From: Candidatus Limnocylindrales bacterium
Lineage (GTDB): Bacteria; Desulfobacterota; Binatia; UBA1149; CAITLU01
NCBI GenBank assembly: GCA_035571835.1
Contig: DATNBU010000017.1
Span: 42,687 to 106,686, forward strand
Length of the DNA: 64,000 nt
Reading direction: 5' to 3'
The translations under genes and the position numbers were made by a program. The first letter of the stretch is position 1; every line of letters starts with the position of its first letter. Positions 1 to 8,525 of the stretch are shown here, piece after piece. The notes beneath the pieces were generated by a model, which was given only the letters and a program-made list of their open reading frames with translations, was not told the origin of the DNA and did not search any database.

Positions 1-97
1 GCTCGCCCACCGTGATTCCGTCCGCGCAGCTGCGCGTCTCTTCGCGGCGGCCGAGCCGCTCGCGCACGATCCCGAAGTAGCGAAGGCGCAGATTCAC
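1..97 (-). CDS. moaD: MoaD-like molybdopterin synthase small subunit (partial, 3' end outside window)
   Basis: Reading leftward from a GTG at 97-95, 32 codons are open to the window edge. The N-terminus has the MoaD pattern of a short beta strand with Arg-Tyr-Phe, then Arg-Glu-Arg-Leu-Gly and an acidic pair. MoaD is the ubiquitin-like sulfur carrier that, as a C-terminal thiocarboxylate, supplies sulfur for molybdopterin. A GGAG-type ribosome site precedes the GTG, and the gene lies 34 nt after moaB, so both are probably in one leftward molybdenum-cofactor operon. The diagnostic C-terminal Gly-Gly is not visible, so a ThiS-like relative cannot be excluded. Confidence 0.6.
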   Translation of the reverse strand, partial: MNLRLRYFGIVRERLGRREETRSCADGITVGE

Positions 98-131
98 TGC
101 CGGAGCTCCGCGGCTGCCGCCTGCGAGAGAA

Positions 132-644
132 TCACGTGGCCGGCCCGCCGGCGCCGGCAAGGCCGACGAGGTGCGGCAGCTGCGGGACGATGAGCTTTTC
201 CATCGCGAGCCGGCACGCGGCCGTCGAGCCGGGCATCGAGAAGACCGCCATCTCGCCGCAAAGACCGGCGACGGCTCGCGACAGCATCGCAGCCGAGCCG
301 ATCTCCTCGTAGCTCAGCATGCGAAACAGCTCGCCGAATCCGTCGATGGTCTTGGTCAGCAGCGTGGAGATGGCTTCGAATGTCGTGTCGCGCGCTGCGA
401 TGCCGGTGCCGCCGGTCAGCAGCACGGCGTCGACCAGCCCGCTCGCGGCATGCTGCTCGATCTCGCGGCGAACGAGCGCGGCTTCGTCGCGGACGATCTT
501 CGACGCAACGACGACGTGACCTGCCGCTTCCAGCCGCGAGCGGATCTCGTTGCCGGACGTGTCGTTGTCGGGCGTGCGGGTGTCGGACACCGTAACGACT
601 GCACATCGGATCCGGCGTGCGTCCGCAGCGTGGTGTGCGCCCAT
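132..644 (-). CDS. moaB: MoaB/MogA-family molybdenum cofactor biosynthesis protein
   Basis: This 170-aa protein matches the MoaB/Mog family (molybdopterin adenylyltransferase fold) in length and motifs. It has SDTRTPDNDTSG near residue 20, the TGGTGIAARD loop near residue 78 and a C-terminal PGSTAACRLAMEK segment. Family members bind molybdopterin and adenylate it before molybdate insertion; MoaB versus MogA activity cannot be told from sequence alone. The ATG at 644 has a strong GGAGG site upstream. It is followed at 34 nt by the moaD-like gene and is divergent from miaB with a 131-nt intergenic space. Confidence 0.88.
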   Translation of the reverse strand: MGAHHAADARRIRCAVVTVSDTRTPDNDTSGNEIRSRLEAAGHVVVASKIVRDEAALVRREIEQHAASGLVDAVLLTGGTGIAARDTTFEAISTLLTKTIDGFGELFRMLSYEEIGSAAMLSRAVAGLCGEMAVFSMPGSTAACRLAMEKLIVPQLPHLVGLAGAGGPAT

Positions 645-775
645 GCGTCCTCCATTTCACAGGCACGTTTCGGCGCCAATCCGGTGCTCCGGCTGCGGCG
701 CCGGCGGCCGCGCACGGATCCGGCGGCCGCCGGCGGCAGGTTCTCCCCGAAAGTCTTTCCCGCTATACGTCGGCG

Positions 776-2125
776 ATGTCCGCTCCGCACAGTCGGGAAA
801 TCGAGGTGTCCGCCGGCGCAGCGCCGCAGCGCACTGTCTATATCGAGACGTACGGTTGCCAGATGAACGTCTCGGACAGCGAGCTCATCCACGGAGTCCT
901 GTCGGCGCGCGGATACCGGACCGTCGCCGAGCCGTCACGCGCGGACGTCATCCTGCTGAACACCTGCGCGATCCGCGAGAATGCCGAAGAGAAGGTCGCG
1001 CGCCGCGTGCGCCAGCTGATCTCCGAGCGCCGCAGCGCGCGGCGCGTGCGCATCGGCCTTGCCGGCTGCATGGCGCAGCACCATCGCGACCGCCTGCTCG
1101 AAAGCATCCCCGGCCTCGACTTTGTCGTCGGTCCCGACGGCTACCGGCGTCTCGGCGACCTGCTCGAGGCCGAAGAGCCCGCCAGTGCGGTCACGCTCGA
1201 CCGCCGCGAAACCTACGCCGACATCCTGCCCGTTCGCGAGTCCGGCGTGCGCGCGTGGCTGACGATCATGCGCGGATGCGACCGCTTCTGTACGTTCTGC
1301 GTGGTGCCGTTCGTGCGCGGTCGCGAGCGCAGCCTTCCGCCGGCCGTGCTGCGCGAGGAGCTCGTTCGCATCGCAGCCGAAGGCTTTCGCGAGGTGATCC
1401 TGCTCGGACAGACGGTCAACTCCTACCGTCATGAAGATACCGGCTTCGGTGACCTGCTGCGCATGGCGTGCGACATCGCCGGCATCGAGCGCGTACGCTT
1501 CACGTCGCCGCATCCGGCCGACTTCGACGATTCGACGATCGAGGCCCTGCGCGACTGCCCGAAGCTCGGCTCCTACCTGCACCTGCCGCTGCAGAGCGGC
1601 GCCGACCGTGTGCTCGAGTCGATGCAGCGCGGACATACGACCGGCGAGTTCCGCACGCTGGTCGATCGTTTGCGCGACGCCGTGCCGTCGCTCGCGCTCT
1701 CGACCGACATCATCGTCGGTTATCCCGGCGAGACCGAAGAGGAGTTCGAAGTCACCTCGCGGATGATGGACGAGATCGGCTTCGATCATGCGTTCCTGTT
1801 CAAGTACTCGCCGCGCGAAGGGACCCGCTCGTTCAAGCTCGCCGAGACCGTGAGCGACGAAGACAAGGGCCGGCGCCTCGAGCGCCTGATTGCCGAGCAG
1901 CAGGCGCGCTCGCTCCGCATCAACCAGCGGATGATCGGCCGCACCACCGAGGTGCTGGTCGAATCCACGCCCAGGAAGCAGCCCGAATGGCTCTCCGGCA
2001 AGAACGGGCAGTTCAAGACCGTGGCGTTCGAACCCGCCGGCGCGCAGCTCGGCGAGATCGCGACCGTGCTCGTCGAAGCGGCTACGTCGCAGACGCTCAG
2101 CGGGCGCGAGGTCGCGCGTGCCTGA
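776..2125 (+). CDS. miaB: tRNA-2-methylthio-N6-dimethylallyladenosine synthase MiaB
   Basis: The 449-aa radical-SAM methylthiotransferase adds a methylthio group to i6A37 of tRNAs reading UNN codons. The N-terminal UPF0004 domain carries the three auxiliary-cluster cysteines, C28 (TYGCQMN), C64 (NTCAIREN) and C98 (AGCMA). The radical SAM motif is C168-x3-C172-x2-C175 (RGCDRFCTFC), and a C-terminal TRAM-like segment follows. I chose the ATG at 776 because it starts just before the first conserved strand; an upstream in-frame ATG at 617 would add 53 low-complexity Ala/Arg residues overlapping moaB's promoter side. The stop overlaps the next gene by 8 nt. Confidence 0.95.
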   Translation: MSAPHSREIEVSAGAAPQRTVYIETYGCQMNVSDSELIHGVLSARGYRTVAEPSRADVILLNTCAIRENAEEKVARRVRQLISERRSARRVRIGLAGCMAQHHRDRLLESIPGLDFVVGPDGYRRLGDLLEAEEPASAVTLDRRETYADILPVRESGVRAWLTIMRGCDRFCTFCVVPFVRGRERSLPPAVLREELVRIAAEGFREVILLGQTVNSYRHEDTGFGDLLRMACDIAGIERVRFTSPHPADFDDSTIEALRDCPKLGSYLHLPLQSGADRVLESMQRGHTTGEFRTLVDRLRDAVPSLALSTDIIVGYPGETEEEFEVTSRMMDEIGFDHAFLFKYSPREGTRSFKLAETVSDEDKGRRLERLIAEQQARSLRINQRMIGRTTEVLVESTPRKQPEWLSGKNGQFKTVAFEPAGAQLGEIATVLVEAATSQTLSGREVARA

Positions 2126-2744
2126 ACGCGTCGTTCGCGTACTTGCCGATCATCCGTACCGCTGCGCAGTCGTCAGCCTTGTCGCGTGCGCGCTTGCCGC
2201 ATGGGCAGGCTACGGGGCCGGCATGGAGGGACTGCACGCGCTCACCCGTTTTACCGGCCGCGCCGGTCTCTGGTGGTTCGCGGTCATTTTCGTGCTTGCG
2301 GCGAAGCATCGCTTCGCCGATGCGGCGCAGGCACGCGACGGACTTCGGATCGTGCTCGGCTTCGGCCTGCACCACACCGTCCATCTCGCGCTGCTGCTCG
2401 CGTATCTTCATGCGTCCGGCCATTCGCTGAACGTTTCGCGAGCCGCCGGCGGAATGTTCGGCTACGTGCTGCTGTTCGCAATGATGGCGACTGCGAACGA
2501 ATCCGCGCGCGAACGTCTCGGCGCCACACGTTGGAGAACGCTTCACCAGGCATCCCTCTGGTACCTGTGGATTGTTTTTGTGCTGACGTACCTCCCGCGC
2601 GTGCTCGGCAAGCTTCCGGACGTCGGCGGAGGGCCGCTCGAGTTTGCCGCCGGCTTGTCGCTGCTCGCGGCGCTCGCTCTGTACCGTTTGGGTGCGTCCG
2701 TAAAAGGGAAAATACGCACCCACCCGCCTGCACCCGCACGCTGA
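2118..2744 (+). CDS. Small ferric-reductase-like integral membrane protein
   Basis: This is a 208-aa protein with about five or six hydrophobic helices. Histidines lie within helices: H85/H86/H89 in LGFGLHHTVHL, H98, and H143 in RTLHQASLW. The spacing resembles the heme-ligating helices of ferric-reductase-like or MsrQ-type membrane proteins, but no NAD or flavin domain follows. The GTG start overlaps the end of miaB by 8 nt, so it is translationally coupled to it. The role is unknown; a quinol- or heme-linked electron transfer subunit is a guess from the histidines. Confidence 0.55.
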   Translation: MPERVVRVLADHPYRCAVVSLVACALAAWAGYGAGMEGLHALTRFTGRAGLWWFAVIFVLAAKHRFADAAQARDGLRIVLGFGLHHTVHLALLLAYLHASGHSLNVSRAAGGMFGYVLLFAMMATANESARERLGATRWRTLHQASLWYLWIVFVLTYLPRVLGKLPDVGGGPLEFAAGLSLLAALALYRLGASVKGKIRTHPPAPAR

Positions 2745-2837
2745 TCTCGCATTAGAAACGCTGGCGCTTCCGCGCGTATTGCACGTGCGCAATCGACGCA
2801 GCGCTTCCTTCGTCCGCTCTTAAAAAGTTTTTGCGCC

Positions 2838-2867
2838 TGGGTGACTCGCAAGGGTTGTGGGTGACTC
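2838..2867 (+). promoter_or_regulatory. Two 10-bp direct repeats upstream of the secreted protease gene
   Basis: TGGGTGACTC occurs twice, at 2838-2847 and 2858-2867. The copies are exactly 20 bp apart centre to centre (about two helical turns), 86 nt before the protease start. The spacing puts both copies on one DNA face, as expected for a tandem activator or repressor site. Function is inferred from geometry only. Confidence 0.3.
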
Positions 2868-2952
2868 TTTCGCGTGGCACTTTTCGATCTCCGCATTCGA
2901 AGTGGGTCTCGAACGCGGGGTTGCCTTTAACCCTTCAAGGGGGGAGTCCGGA

Positions 2953-5358
2953 ATGACGATAATGAGTCGGCGCTGCCGGTGCGCTTACGCGTTCGGCGGT
3001 TTCTTTTTATTCTTTGTACCAATCGCCGCTTCAGCGGCACCAGTTGAAATTAGGGCCGGTAATCGAGGCTTGGCTGCCGCGGCGCGGGCCGTCGGCAAGG
3101 GCGCGGGTCTTCGCATCAAAGGTCTCACCCTTCAGGGGCAGACCGAAGGTGCGACGCTCGATCTCAAGCGCTTCGAGGTCTGGGGCCCGGATGCCGTCGT
3201 CGAAGTGGACGGGCAGCGGGTTACTCCGCCGTCGACCGCATATTTCCGTGGCAAGGTTGCGGGCGACGACGGATCGGTTGCGGTCGTCTCCGTCCGCGAG
3301 AGCGGCGAAGTCCAGGGTATGGTCCAGAAGGCCGGCCATTCCTGGCTGATCGGCAAAGGGCGCAACCACAAGAGCCTGCACTCGCGCAGCACCGACGACA
3401 GCGAGCTGCCGCCGTTCGAGTGCGGCAACGACGACGCGTTCTCCGCCGAAGAATTGCTCGGCGTCGACGAGCCCGCGCCGGCGATGCTGACGAGCGGCAC
3501 CGTGCTCGATCAGACGCACGTTGCGACCATCGCGCTCGACAGCGACTACGAGTACTATGCAAAGTTCGGCAACGTCACGAATGCGCTCGACTACATGGGC
3601 GACCTCATCGGTTACGCGGACGTGACGTATTCGCGGGAGATCAACACCGACATGCAGATCGGTTTCTCGCGCCTGTGGACAGGCGGTGCGACGTCGGATC
3701 CTTGGACTGCCGGAACCTGCGTCGACGCCAACGGCGACGGCATTTCCGACAATCCGCCGTGCGGCACCAGCGGCGCACTGACCGAATTCCGCAACTACTG
3801 GAACGCGAACATGACCGGCGTCAACCGCACGCTCGCCCACATGCTGTCGGGAAAAGGCCTCGGCGGCGGAATCGCGTACGTCGGCGTGCTTTGCCAGAAC
3901 TACTCCACGTCGAAGGGCTCGACGAGCGACTACGGCGTGTCGTCGAGCCTCGGCGGAACGTTCGTCTGGGACGGCGATCAGACCCACAATCCGTCGAACG
4001 TGGTCTGGGACATCGTCGTCACGCAGCACGAGATCGGACACAACTTCAATTCCCCGCACGCCCACGACTACTGCAACATCGGCAACAGCGCGCTGCCGAT
4101 CGACAACTGCTACGCGGGTTGCCAGGCCGGCGCGACGATCGCGCTGCCGACGTGCTCGCAGCCGACGCCGCGGTTCACGACCGGCAGCGGCGCGGGAACG
4201 ATCATGAGCTACTGCCACCTTCGCTCGGGCGGTTACGGCAACATCGCGATGACGTTCGGCGAAGGGCACACCTGCGGAACCATGCCGGGCCGCGAGGCCG
4301 ACCGCATGTCCGCGTTCGTGACCACGCGCGCTGCCACGTATCCGACATGCTTCGCGCCGACTTCGGCGCCGACCTGCGGCAACGGGCTCGTCGATTCGGG
4401 CGAGCAGTGCGACGGAACCAACCTCGGTGGTGCGACCTGCACGTCGAAGGGTTTCGCCGGCGGCACGCTGAGCTGCTCGTCGTCGTGCACCCTCGTGACG
4501 TCGTCGTGCACGGCTTCTCCGTGCGGTAACGGGATCATCGACTCCGGCGAACAGTGCGACGGGACCAACCTCGGCGGCGCGACCTGCGCGTCGAAGGGCT
4601 TCGGTGCCGGCACGCTCAGCTGCTCGTCGACGTGCACGCTCAATACGTCCTCGTGCAGCAACTGCGGCAACAACGTGATCAACGCCGGCGAAGTCTGCGA
4701 CGGCACGGCTCTGGGCGGCAGCACGTGCGCCCTGCAGGGCTGTACGAGCGGCGGCGTGCTCGCGTGCAACTCGACCTGCAGCGGCTACAGCACCGGCGCG
4801 TGCTTCGGCTGCCCGGTCTGCGACCACGACGGCGTCTGCGAGACCGGCGAGCTCTGCTCGACGTGTTCGAGCGACTGCGCAAGCGGAACGACCACCGGCG
4901 CACGCTGCGGAAACGGCATCTGCGAAGCCGGAAACGGCGAGGACTGCCTGTCGTGCCCCTCCGACTGCAACGGCGTGCAGAGCGGAAAGACATCGAGCCG
5001 CTACTGCTGCGGCGACGGTTCCGGCGCCAACGCCGTTCCGTGCTCGGACGGACGCTGCACGGCGGGCCGTCAGTGCACCACCGTCACGAAGAGCGCGGCG
5101 AGCTACTGCTGCGGCGACGGCATCTGCGGAGGCGGCGAGAGCTGCTCGACGTGCGCGCTCGACTGCAAAGGCGCGGTCGAGATCTGCGGCAACGGCATGG
5201 ACGACAACTGCAACAGCAAGATCGACTGCACCGACACCGCGTGCAGCACGGTCTCGACCTGCCAGTGCCGTTCGCCGGGCGCCAGCTGCACCGTCAGCAG
5301 CCAGTGCTGTTCGGGAAGCTGCGCGACGACCGGCAAGAATCCGTACACGTGCAACTGA
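2953..5358 (+). CDS. Secreted M12B-like zinc metalloprotease with Cys-rich repeats
   Basis: The 801-aa product begins with a signal peptide (hydrophobic core FGGFFLFFVPIAASA). The catalytic domain carries the zinc motif HEIGHNFNSPHAH at residues 359-371 (HExGHxxxxxH) and a Met-turn at about residue 418 (IMSYCH), as in reprolysin/metzincin proteases. From about residue 475 there are repeats starting CGNG.IDSGEQCDG at 475, 524 and 571, followed by further Cys-rich blocks to the C-terminus. This is typical of the disulfide-rich repeats of myxobacterial surface proteins. The ATG at 2953 has GGGGGAG just upstream; a second in-frame ATG lies 9 nt later. Upstream codons to 2857 lack a start context. 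It is probably an exoprotease with an adhesive tail; the substrate is unknown. Confidence 0.85.
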   Translation: MTIMSRRCRCAYAFGGFFLFFVPIAASAAPVEIRAGNRGLAAAARAVGKGAGLRIKGLTLQGQTEGATLDLKRFEVWGPDAVVEVDGQRVTPPSTAYFRGKVAGDDGSVAVVSVRESGEVQGMVQKAGHSWLIGKGRNHKSLHSRSTDDSELPPFECGNDDAFSAEELLGVDEPAPAMLTSGTVLDQTHVATIALDSDYEYYAKFGNVTNALDYMGDLIGYADVTYSREINTDMQIGFSRLWTGGATSDPWTAGTCVDANGDGISDNPPCGTSGALTEFRNYWNANMTGVNRTLAHMLSGKGLGGGIAYVGVLCQNYSTSKGSTSDYGVSSSLGGTFVWDGDQTHNPSNVVWDIVVTQHEIGHNFNSPHAHDYCNIGNSALPIDNCYAGCQAGATIALPTCSQPTPRFTTGSGAGTIMSYCHLRSGGYGNIAMTFGEGHTCGTMPGREADRMSAFVTTRAATYPTCFAPTSAPTCGNGLVDSGEQCDGTNLGGATCTSKGFAGGTLSCSSSCTLVTSSCTASPCGNGIIDSGEQCDGTNLGGATCASKGFGAGTLSCSSTCTLNTSSCSNCGNNVINAGEVCDGTALGGSTCALQGCTSGGVLACNSTCSGYSTGACFGCPVCDHDGVCETGELCSTCSSDCASGTTTGARCGNGICEAGNGEDCLSCPSDCNGVQSGKTSSRYCCGDGSGANAVPCSDGRCTAGRQCTTVTKSAASYCCGDGICGGGESCSTCALDCKGAVEICGNGMDDNCNSKIDCTDTACSTVSTCQCRSPGASCTVSSQCCSGSCATTGKNPYTCN

Positions 5359-5382
5359 TCATGAGGTGAGTGGTGGGGGTTG

Positions 5383-5410
5383 CGCGGCCGGTCCCGAGAG
5401 ACCGGCCGCG
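5383..5410. terminator. Hairpin between convergent genes
   Basis: An 11-bp GC-rich inverted repeat (CGCGGCCGGTC / GACCGGCCGCG) with a 6-nt loop lies 25 nt after the protease stop. It is immediately followed by the 12-bp palindrome CGTAACGTTACG (5408-5419). There is no T-tract, so it may block convergent transcription or act as a Rho-assisted stop rather than an intrinsic terminator. Confidence 0.4.
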
Positions 5411-5527
5411 TAACGTTACGTTGGTCCACGATTGTGGGCGGACGACGATAACGGCCCATCTGCTTCGTTGGATTCCGCCTCGCATCTGGACCGTTCTCGT
5501 CGCCCGCGCATGGAGCGCGTCATCAAC

Positions 5528-6031
5528 TCATTCGCTGCGTGCGGGCGGGTTGATTGCTCCTTCTCTTTCGTCCCAGGCCAGCGGCCAGGCTTCGAGGGCC
5601 TGGATGTACCCTTCCGGAAGTCCGTGCTCGCGCGCGCCTTCGATGAGCAGGCCGCGGTAGCGGTGCGACGGGCGGCGCGCCGGGTCGCGGAGCTCGCTGA
5701 CGTAGGTTTCGGCCACGACAAGGTCGCCCGACGACTCGACCTCGACACGCACGCGGTTGTAGAGACCGTTTCCCACGCCCTCGGTGCGGTCGAGGTGCGC
5801 GTGCTGCTCGGGTCCGAGAAGGTAGAGCACGCCCCAGACCGAAGCCCCGTCGTCGATCGCAAGGTTGGCGACGCCGCGCTCGCCCGGGCCGATCGGGATG
5901 TCGAAACGCAGGCCGTATCCGGCGAGGCAACCGATGCGCGTCTCGAGCGGCTCGATCAGGCGGCGTCCGCGAAACGTCGCCGGCTGCATGTTGCTGCCGT
6001 ATGCGAAGTACCACCAGGCGCGATCTTCCAT
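5528..6031 (-). CDS. Gamma-glutamylcyclotransferase-like (AIG2/GGCT fold) protein
   Basis: The 167-aa protein has the GGCT hallmark YGSNM at residues 11-15 and a conserved acidic residue in the LDRTEGVGNGLYNR segment, where the family's catalytic Glu lies. These enzymes release 5-oxoproline from gamma-glutamyl amino acids or peptides, or act on other gamma-glutamylamines. The start has an AGGAG ribosome site. It is the last gene of a leftward run that includes a hydrolase, a JAMM peptidase and a ketopantoate reductase-like gene, after a 53-nt gap. Confidence 0.85.
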   Translation of the reverse strand: MEDRAWWYFAYGSNMQPATFRGRRLIEPLETRIGCLAGYGLRFDIPIGPGERGVANLAIDDGASVWGVLYLLGPEQHAHLDRTEGVGNGLYNRVRVEVESSGDLVVAETYVSELRDPARRPSHRYRGLLIEGAREHGLPEGYIQALEAWPLAWDEREGAINPPARSE

Positions 6032-6084
6032 GGGCTCCTGCGGACAGTCTGTGGCCCGCGCAATGCTTCAGGCAAGCATCGCAA

Positions 6085-6846
6085 TCATGCCGGAGGCAGA
6101 CCGGCGTGACGCTTGAGAAAGTCTCCGAGCTTGTTCGCGAACCAGTCCGGATCCTCGAGGTAGATGCCGTGACCGCGGCCGGCGACGATCTCGATCTCGC
6201 TTCCGGCAATCGTGCGGCTGAGGATCACCGAGCCGCCGACGCCGAGAAAATCCTTCTCGCCGACGACGATCATTGTCGGAACGGAAACGCTGCGCAGAGC
6301 GGCGGTCAGCGGATTTTCGTTGAGCGTGCGCATCGCGGCGATTACCGGCGCCATGCCCGGGCCGTCCGGCACCGGGCCGCGATCGGGCTTCATCCCCATC
6401 AGCTTCATGACGGCCGCGCCGCCTTCGGCCACGGCGATCTCCATGCAGCGCGAGTACCACGCGGCTGTCTTGTCGTTGCATTCGCTGGCCGTGCCGACGA
6501 GCCCGAGCGCCGAAACGCGCGATGGAAAGTCCACCGCCGTCTGCTGCGCGACCACACCGCCGGCGCTGTGGCCGACGACGGCAGTTCGATCGATTGCGAG
6601 CGCGTCGAGAAGTGCCACGAGGTCGGCCGCAAGGTCGTGACGCGAGCAAGGACCCGCGGGAGCCGTGGTCCCGCCGTGCGCGCGCAGATCGTAGCGCAGC
6701 ACTCGAAAGCGATCGGAAAGCCGCTCTTCCTGGCCGGACCAGATCTCGAGCGACGCCGCAAGGCCGTGGACGAACGTGACCACCGGGAGCCCGGCATCGC
6801 CGGTGAGCTCATAGCGGACGTCGAGTTTGCCGGCGCGAACGTTCAT
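6085..6846 (-). CDS. Alpha/beta-fold hydrolase
   Basis: This 253-aa hydrolase has an oxyanion HG motif (FVHGLAAS, residues ~27-34) and nucleophile elbow GHSAGG. A likely catalytic Asp lies in VVGEKDFLG and the His in GRGHGIYLEDP. It resembles 3-oxoadipate enol-lactonase/carboxylesterase-type enzymes, but the substrate cannot be assigned. I took the ATG at 6846, which directly precedes the first strand. The open frame continues further upstream into the JAMM gene without conserved sequence. The 22-nt gap to the JAMM peptidase gene suggests cotranscription. Confidence 0.82.
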   Translation of the reverse strand: MNVRAGKLDVRYELTGDAGLPVVTFVHGLAASLEIWSGQEERLSDRFRVLRYDLRAHGGTTAPAGPCSRHDLAADLVALLDALAIDRTAVVGHSAGGVVAQQTAVDFPSRVSALGLVGTASECNDKTAAWYSRCMEIAVAEGGAAVMKLMGMKPDRGPVPDGPGMAPVIAAMRTLNENPLTAALRSVSVPTMIVVGEKDFLGVGGSVILSRTIAGSEIEIVAGRGHGIYLEDPDWFANKLGDFLKRHAGLPPA

Positions 6847-6868
6847 GCGGTTTCCTTCGTTGCCGGGT

Positions 6869-7366
6869 TCACTGTCCGCGCGAAGACGACGAAAGCTTTT
6901 CGAGAGCGACCTCGACATACGCGCTTTCGGCCGGCGACCACGAGAATGCCTTCGCGACTTCGCAGCGCCGGTGACGGACCGAGATGACGATCTGCAGCGC
7001 GTCCGGATAGGACGGTTCGCCGAACGGTGTGGCCTGCAGCGTGTCTTCCGCGGAGAAGTACGCGTCGTGATCCGGATGCGAATGATAGAACGCAACCAGC
7101 GCCGCACCCGGCTCCTCGGCCGCTTCGAGCGCGGCGCGCAGGTCCTGCGGATGTCCCGTGTACGCCGTGCGCGCGGTGCGCGGATACGAAGCCGGATTCT
7201 CGGCGTGCATCTGGTTCTGGATGTTGCGGATGCGCATCGCCTTGGTCGTGCCGTCGGCGAGCGAGACGATCACGCCGCAGCATTCGTCGGGATAGGCCTC
7301 TTCGCAGTGGATGCGAAGGTCGTCCATCACGAGGTCGGTCAGAAGGTTCGGCGTCGTCATGTTCAC
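6869..7366 (-). CDS. JAMM/MPN+ domain metallopeptidase
   Basis: The 165-aa protein carries the full JAMM zinc signature: an upstream Glu in EAYPDECCGV and H-S-H-P-x5-Y-F-S-x2-D (FYHSHPDHDAYFSAED) around residue 95. Bacterial members (Mec+-like) cleave sulfur-carrier/ubiquitin-like proteins from cysteine or remove C-terminal residues from them. The GTG start at 7366 overlaps the preceding reductase stop by 4 nt; an ATG two codons later is an alternative. A MoaD-type sulfur carrier gene lies 7 kb away at the window edge, but no direct link is shown. Confidence 0.87.
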   Translation of the reverse strand: MNMTTPNLLTDLVMDDLRIHCEEAYPDECCGVIVSLADGTTKAMRIRNIQNQMHAENPASYPRTARTAYTGHPQDLRAALEAAEEPGAALVAFYHSHPDHDAYFSAEDTLQATPFGEPSYPDALQIVISVRHRRCEVAKAFSWSPAESAYVEVALEKLSSSSRGQ

Positions 7367-8349
7367 TGGCCGCCGGGAGCACGGCTGCCCACGAGTGCCA
7401 GAAGCACGCGGTTGGCGGAAACGTCGACGCCGTGGCTGTCGCCGCGCCGGCAGACTTCTCCGGTGATCGCGTCGATCTCGGTCGGCCGACCGCGCTCGAG
7501 ATCCTGCAGCATCGACGATCGATGGCGCGCGGTCACCGGAAGCAGGCGCTCGTAGAAGTGGCGGCGATACGCGTCCGCGTCAGGCCACGGCAGTCGCACA
7601 CCTTCGGCCGTCGCGACGGCGAAGGCTTCGTCCATCACGCGATCCATCACGCGCCGTCTTTCGGGATCGTTCGGAAGGTCGCCGTAACAAAGCCCGAGCA
7701 GCGCACCCATCGGATTGAGCGCGGCGTTGTAGAAAACCTTCGCCCACAGCGCGGCCACGATCGACGCTGCCTGATCGGCCGGCGCACCGGCCTTGCGGAA
7801 ACGCGCCGCCCAGTATGCGGCGCCTTCGTCGTGCTCGTGCAGCGGATGGCCGATCAGCGTGGGCTCGGCCTCGACAGTCACACGCGCGCAGCCGGGCCGC
7901 GCGATTTCGGTTCCGAAGATCACGCGGCCGCCGAGCGTGCGCGCAGCTCCGAACACATTGGCTACGCGTTCGACATTGCCCAGCCCGTTCTGCAGCGAGA
8001 TCACGCGGCCGCGCTCGGCAAGACACCCGGGATCGAGCGTGGCCAGCAGCGCGTCCGTCTGGAACGCCTTGCACGTGACGAGCACGGCATCGAAAGGCCC
8101 GGCCGCAGAGCGGCCGTCGTCGTGCGCGTGCGAGAGCGAACCGCGATGTGCGCCCCAGATTCCTTCGAGTTCCATTCCGGCGGTCCGCACGGCATCGAAA
8201 TGCGCGCCGCGACCGATCGCTTCGACGCGTGAGCCGCTTTCGGCCAGCAGGCACGCGAAGACGGTTCCGATCGCGCCGCATCCGGCGACAAGAACTCTTT
8301 CGCTTCCATGCACCGGAGATTCGAAGCGATCGGAACTTTGGACGTCCAT
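7363..8349 (-). CDS. 2-dehydropantoate 2-reductase family protein
   Basis: This 328-aa protein has an N-terminal Rossmann motif (VAGCGAIG, residues ~21-28). The ApbA/PanE C-terminal helical domain includes the KVFYNAALNPMGAL segment holding the family's catalytic Lys and substrate-binding Asn. PanE enzymes reduce ketopantoate with NADPH in pantothenate synthesis; paralogues of unknown substrate are common. The start at 8349 was chosen because it immediately precedes the Rossmann strand; the open frame extends 57 codons further without homology-like sequence. A divergent gene starts 176 nt away. Confidence 0.82.
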   Translation of the reverse strand: MDVQSSDRFESPVHGSERVLVAGCGAIGTVFACLLAESGSRVEAIGRGAHFDAVRTAGMELEGIWGAHRGSLSHAHDDGRSAAGPFDAVLVTCKAFQTDALLATLDPGCLAERGRVISLQNGLGNVERVANVFGAARTLGGRVIFGTEIARPGCARVTVEAEPTLIGHPLHEHDEGAAYWAARFRKAGAPADQAASIVAALWAKVFYNAALNPMGALLGLCYGDLPNDPERRRVMDRVMDEAFAVATAEGVRLPWPDADAYRRHFYERLLPVTARHRSSMLQDLERGRPTEIDAITGEVCRRGDSHGVDVSANRVLLALVGSRAPGGQ

Positions 8350-8525
8350 GCTCACGATCCTGACCTCGATCCTTCGAAAAGCCGGCCGGGCGCTGCGCCT
8401 GGCCGCTCTGCACGCTGCGATTCGTGTAACGCGGGTCGCAGTTTGACGCACTGCGACGCATCGAGTATGGACCGCCTTTTCTTCAAACTTCCAAGACCCC
8501 CACAACGATCCGGGAAACAACGCTG

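Noticed and set aside
3031..4827. Long minus-strand open frame of about 598 codons inside the secreted protease gene
   Set aside because: It mirrors the GC-rich third codon positions of the real plus-strand gene, and its protein is Arg/Ala-rich with no motif; the plus-strand frame has the full zinc site and signal peptide.
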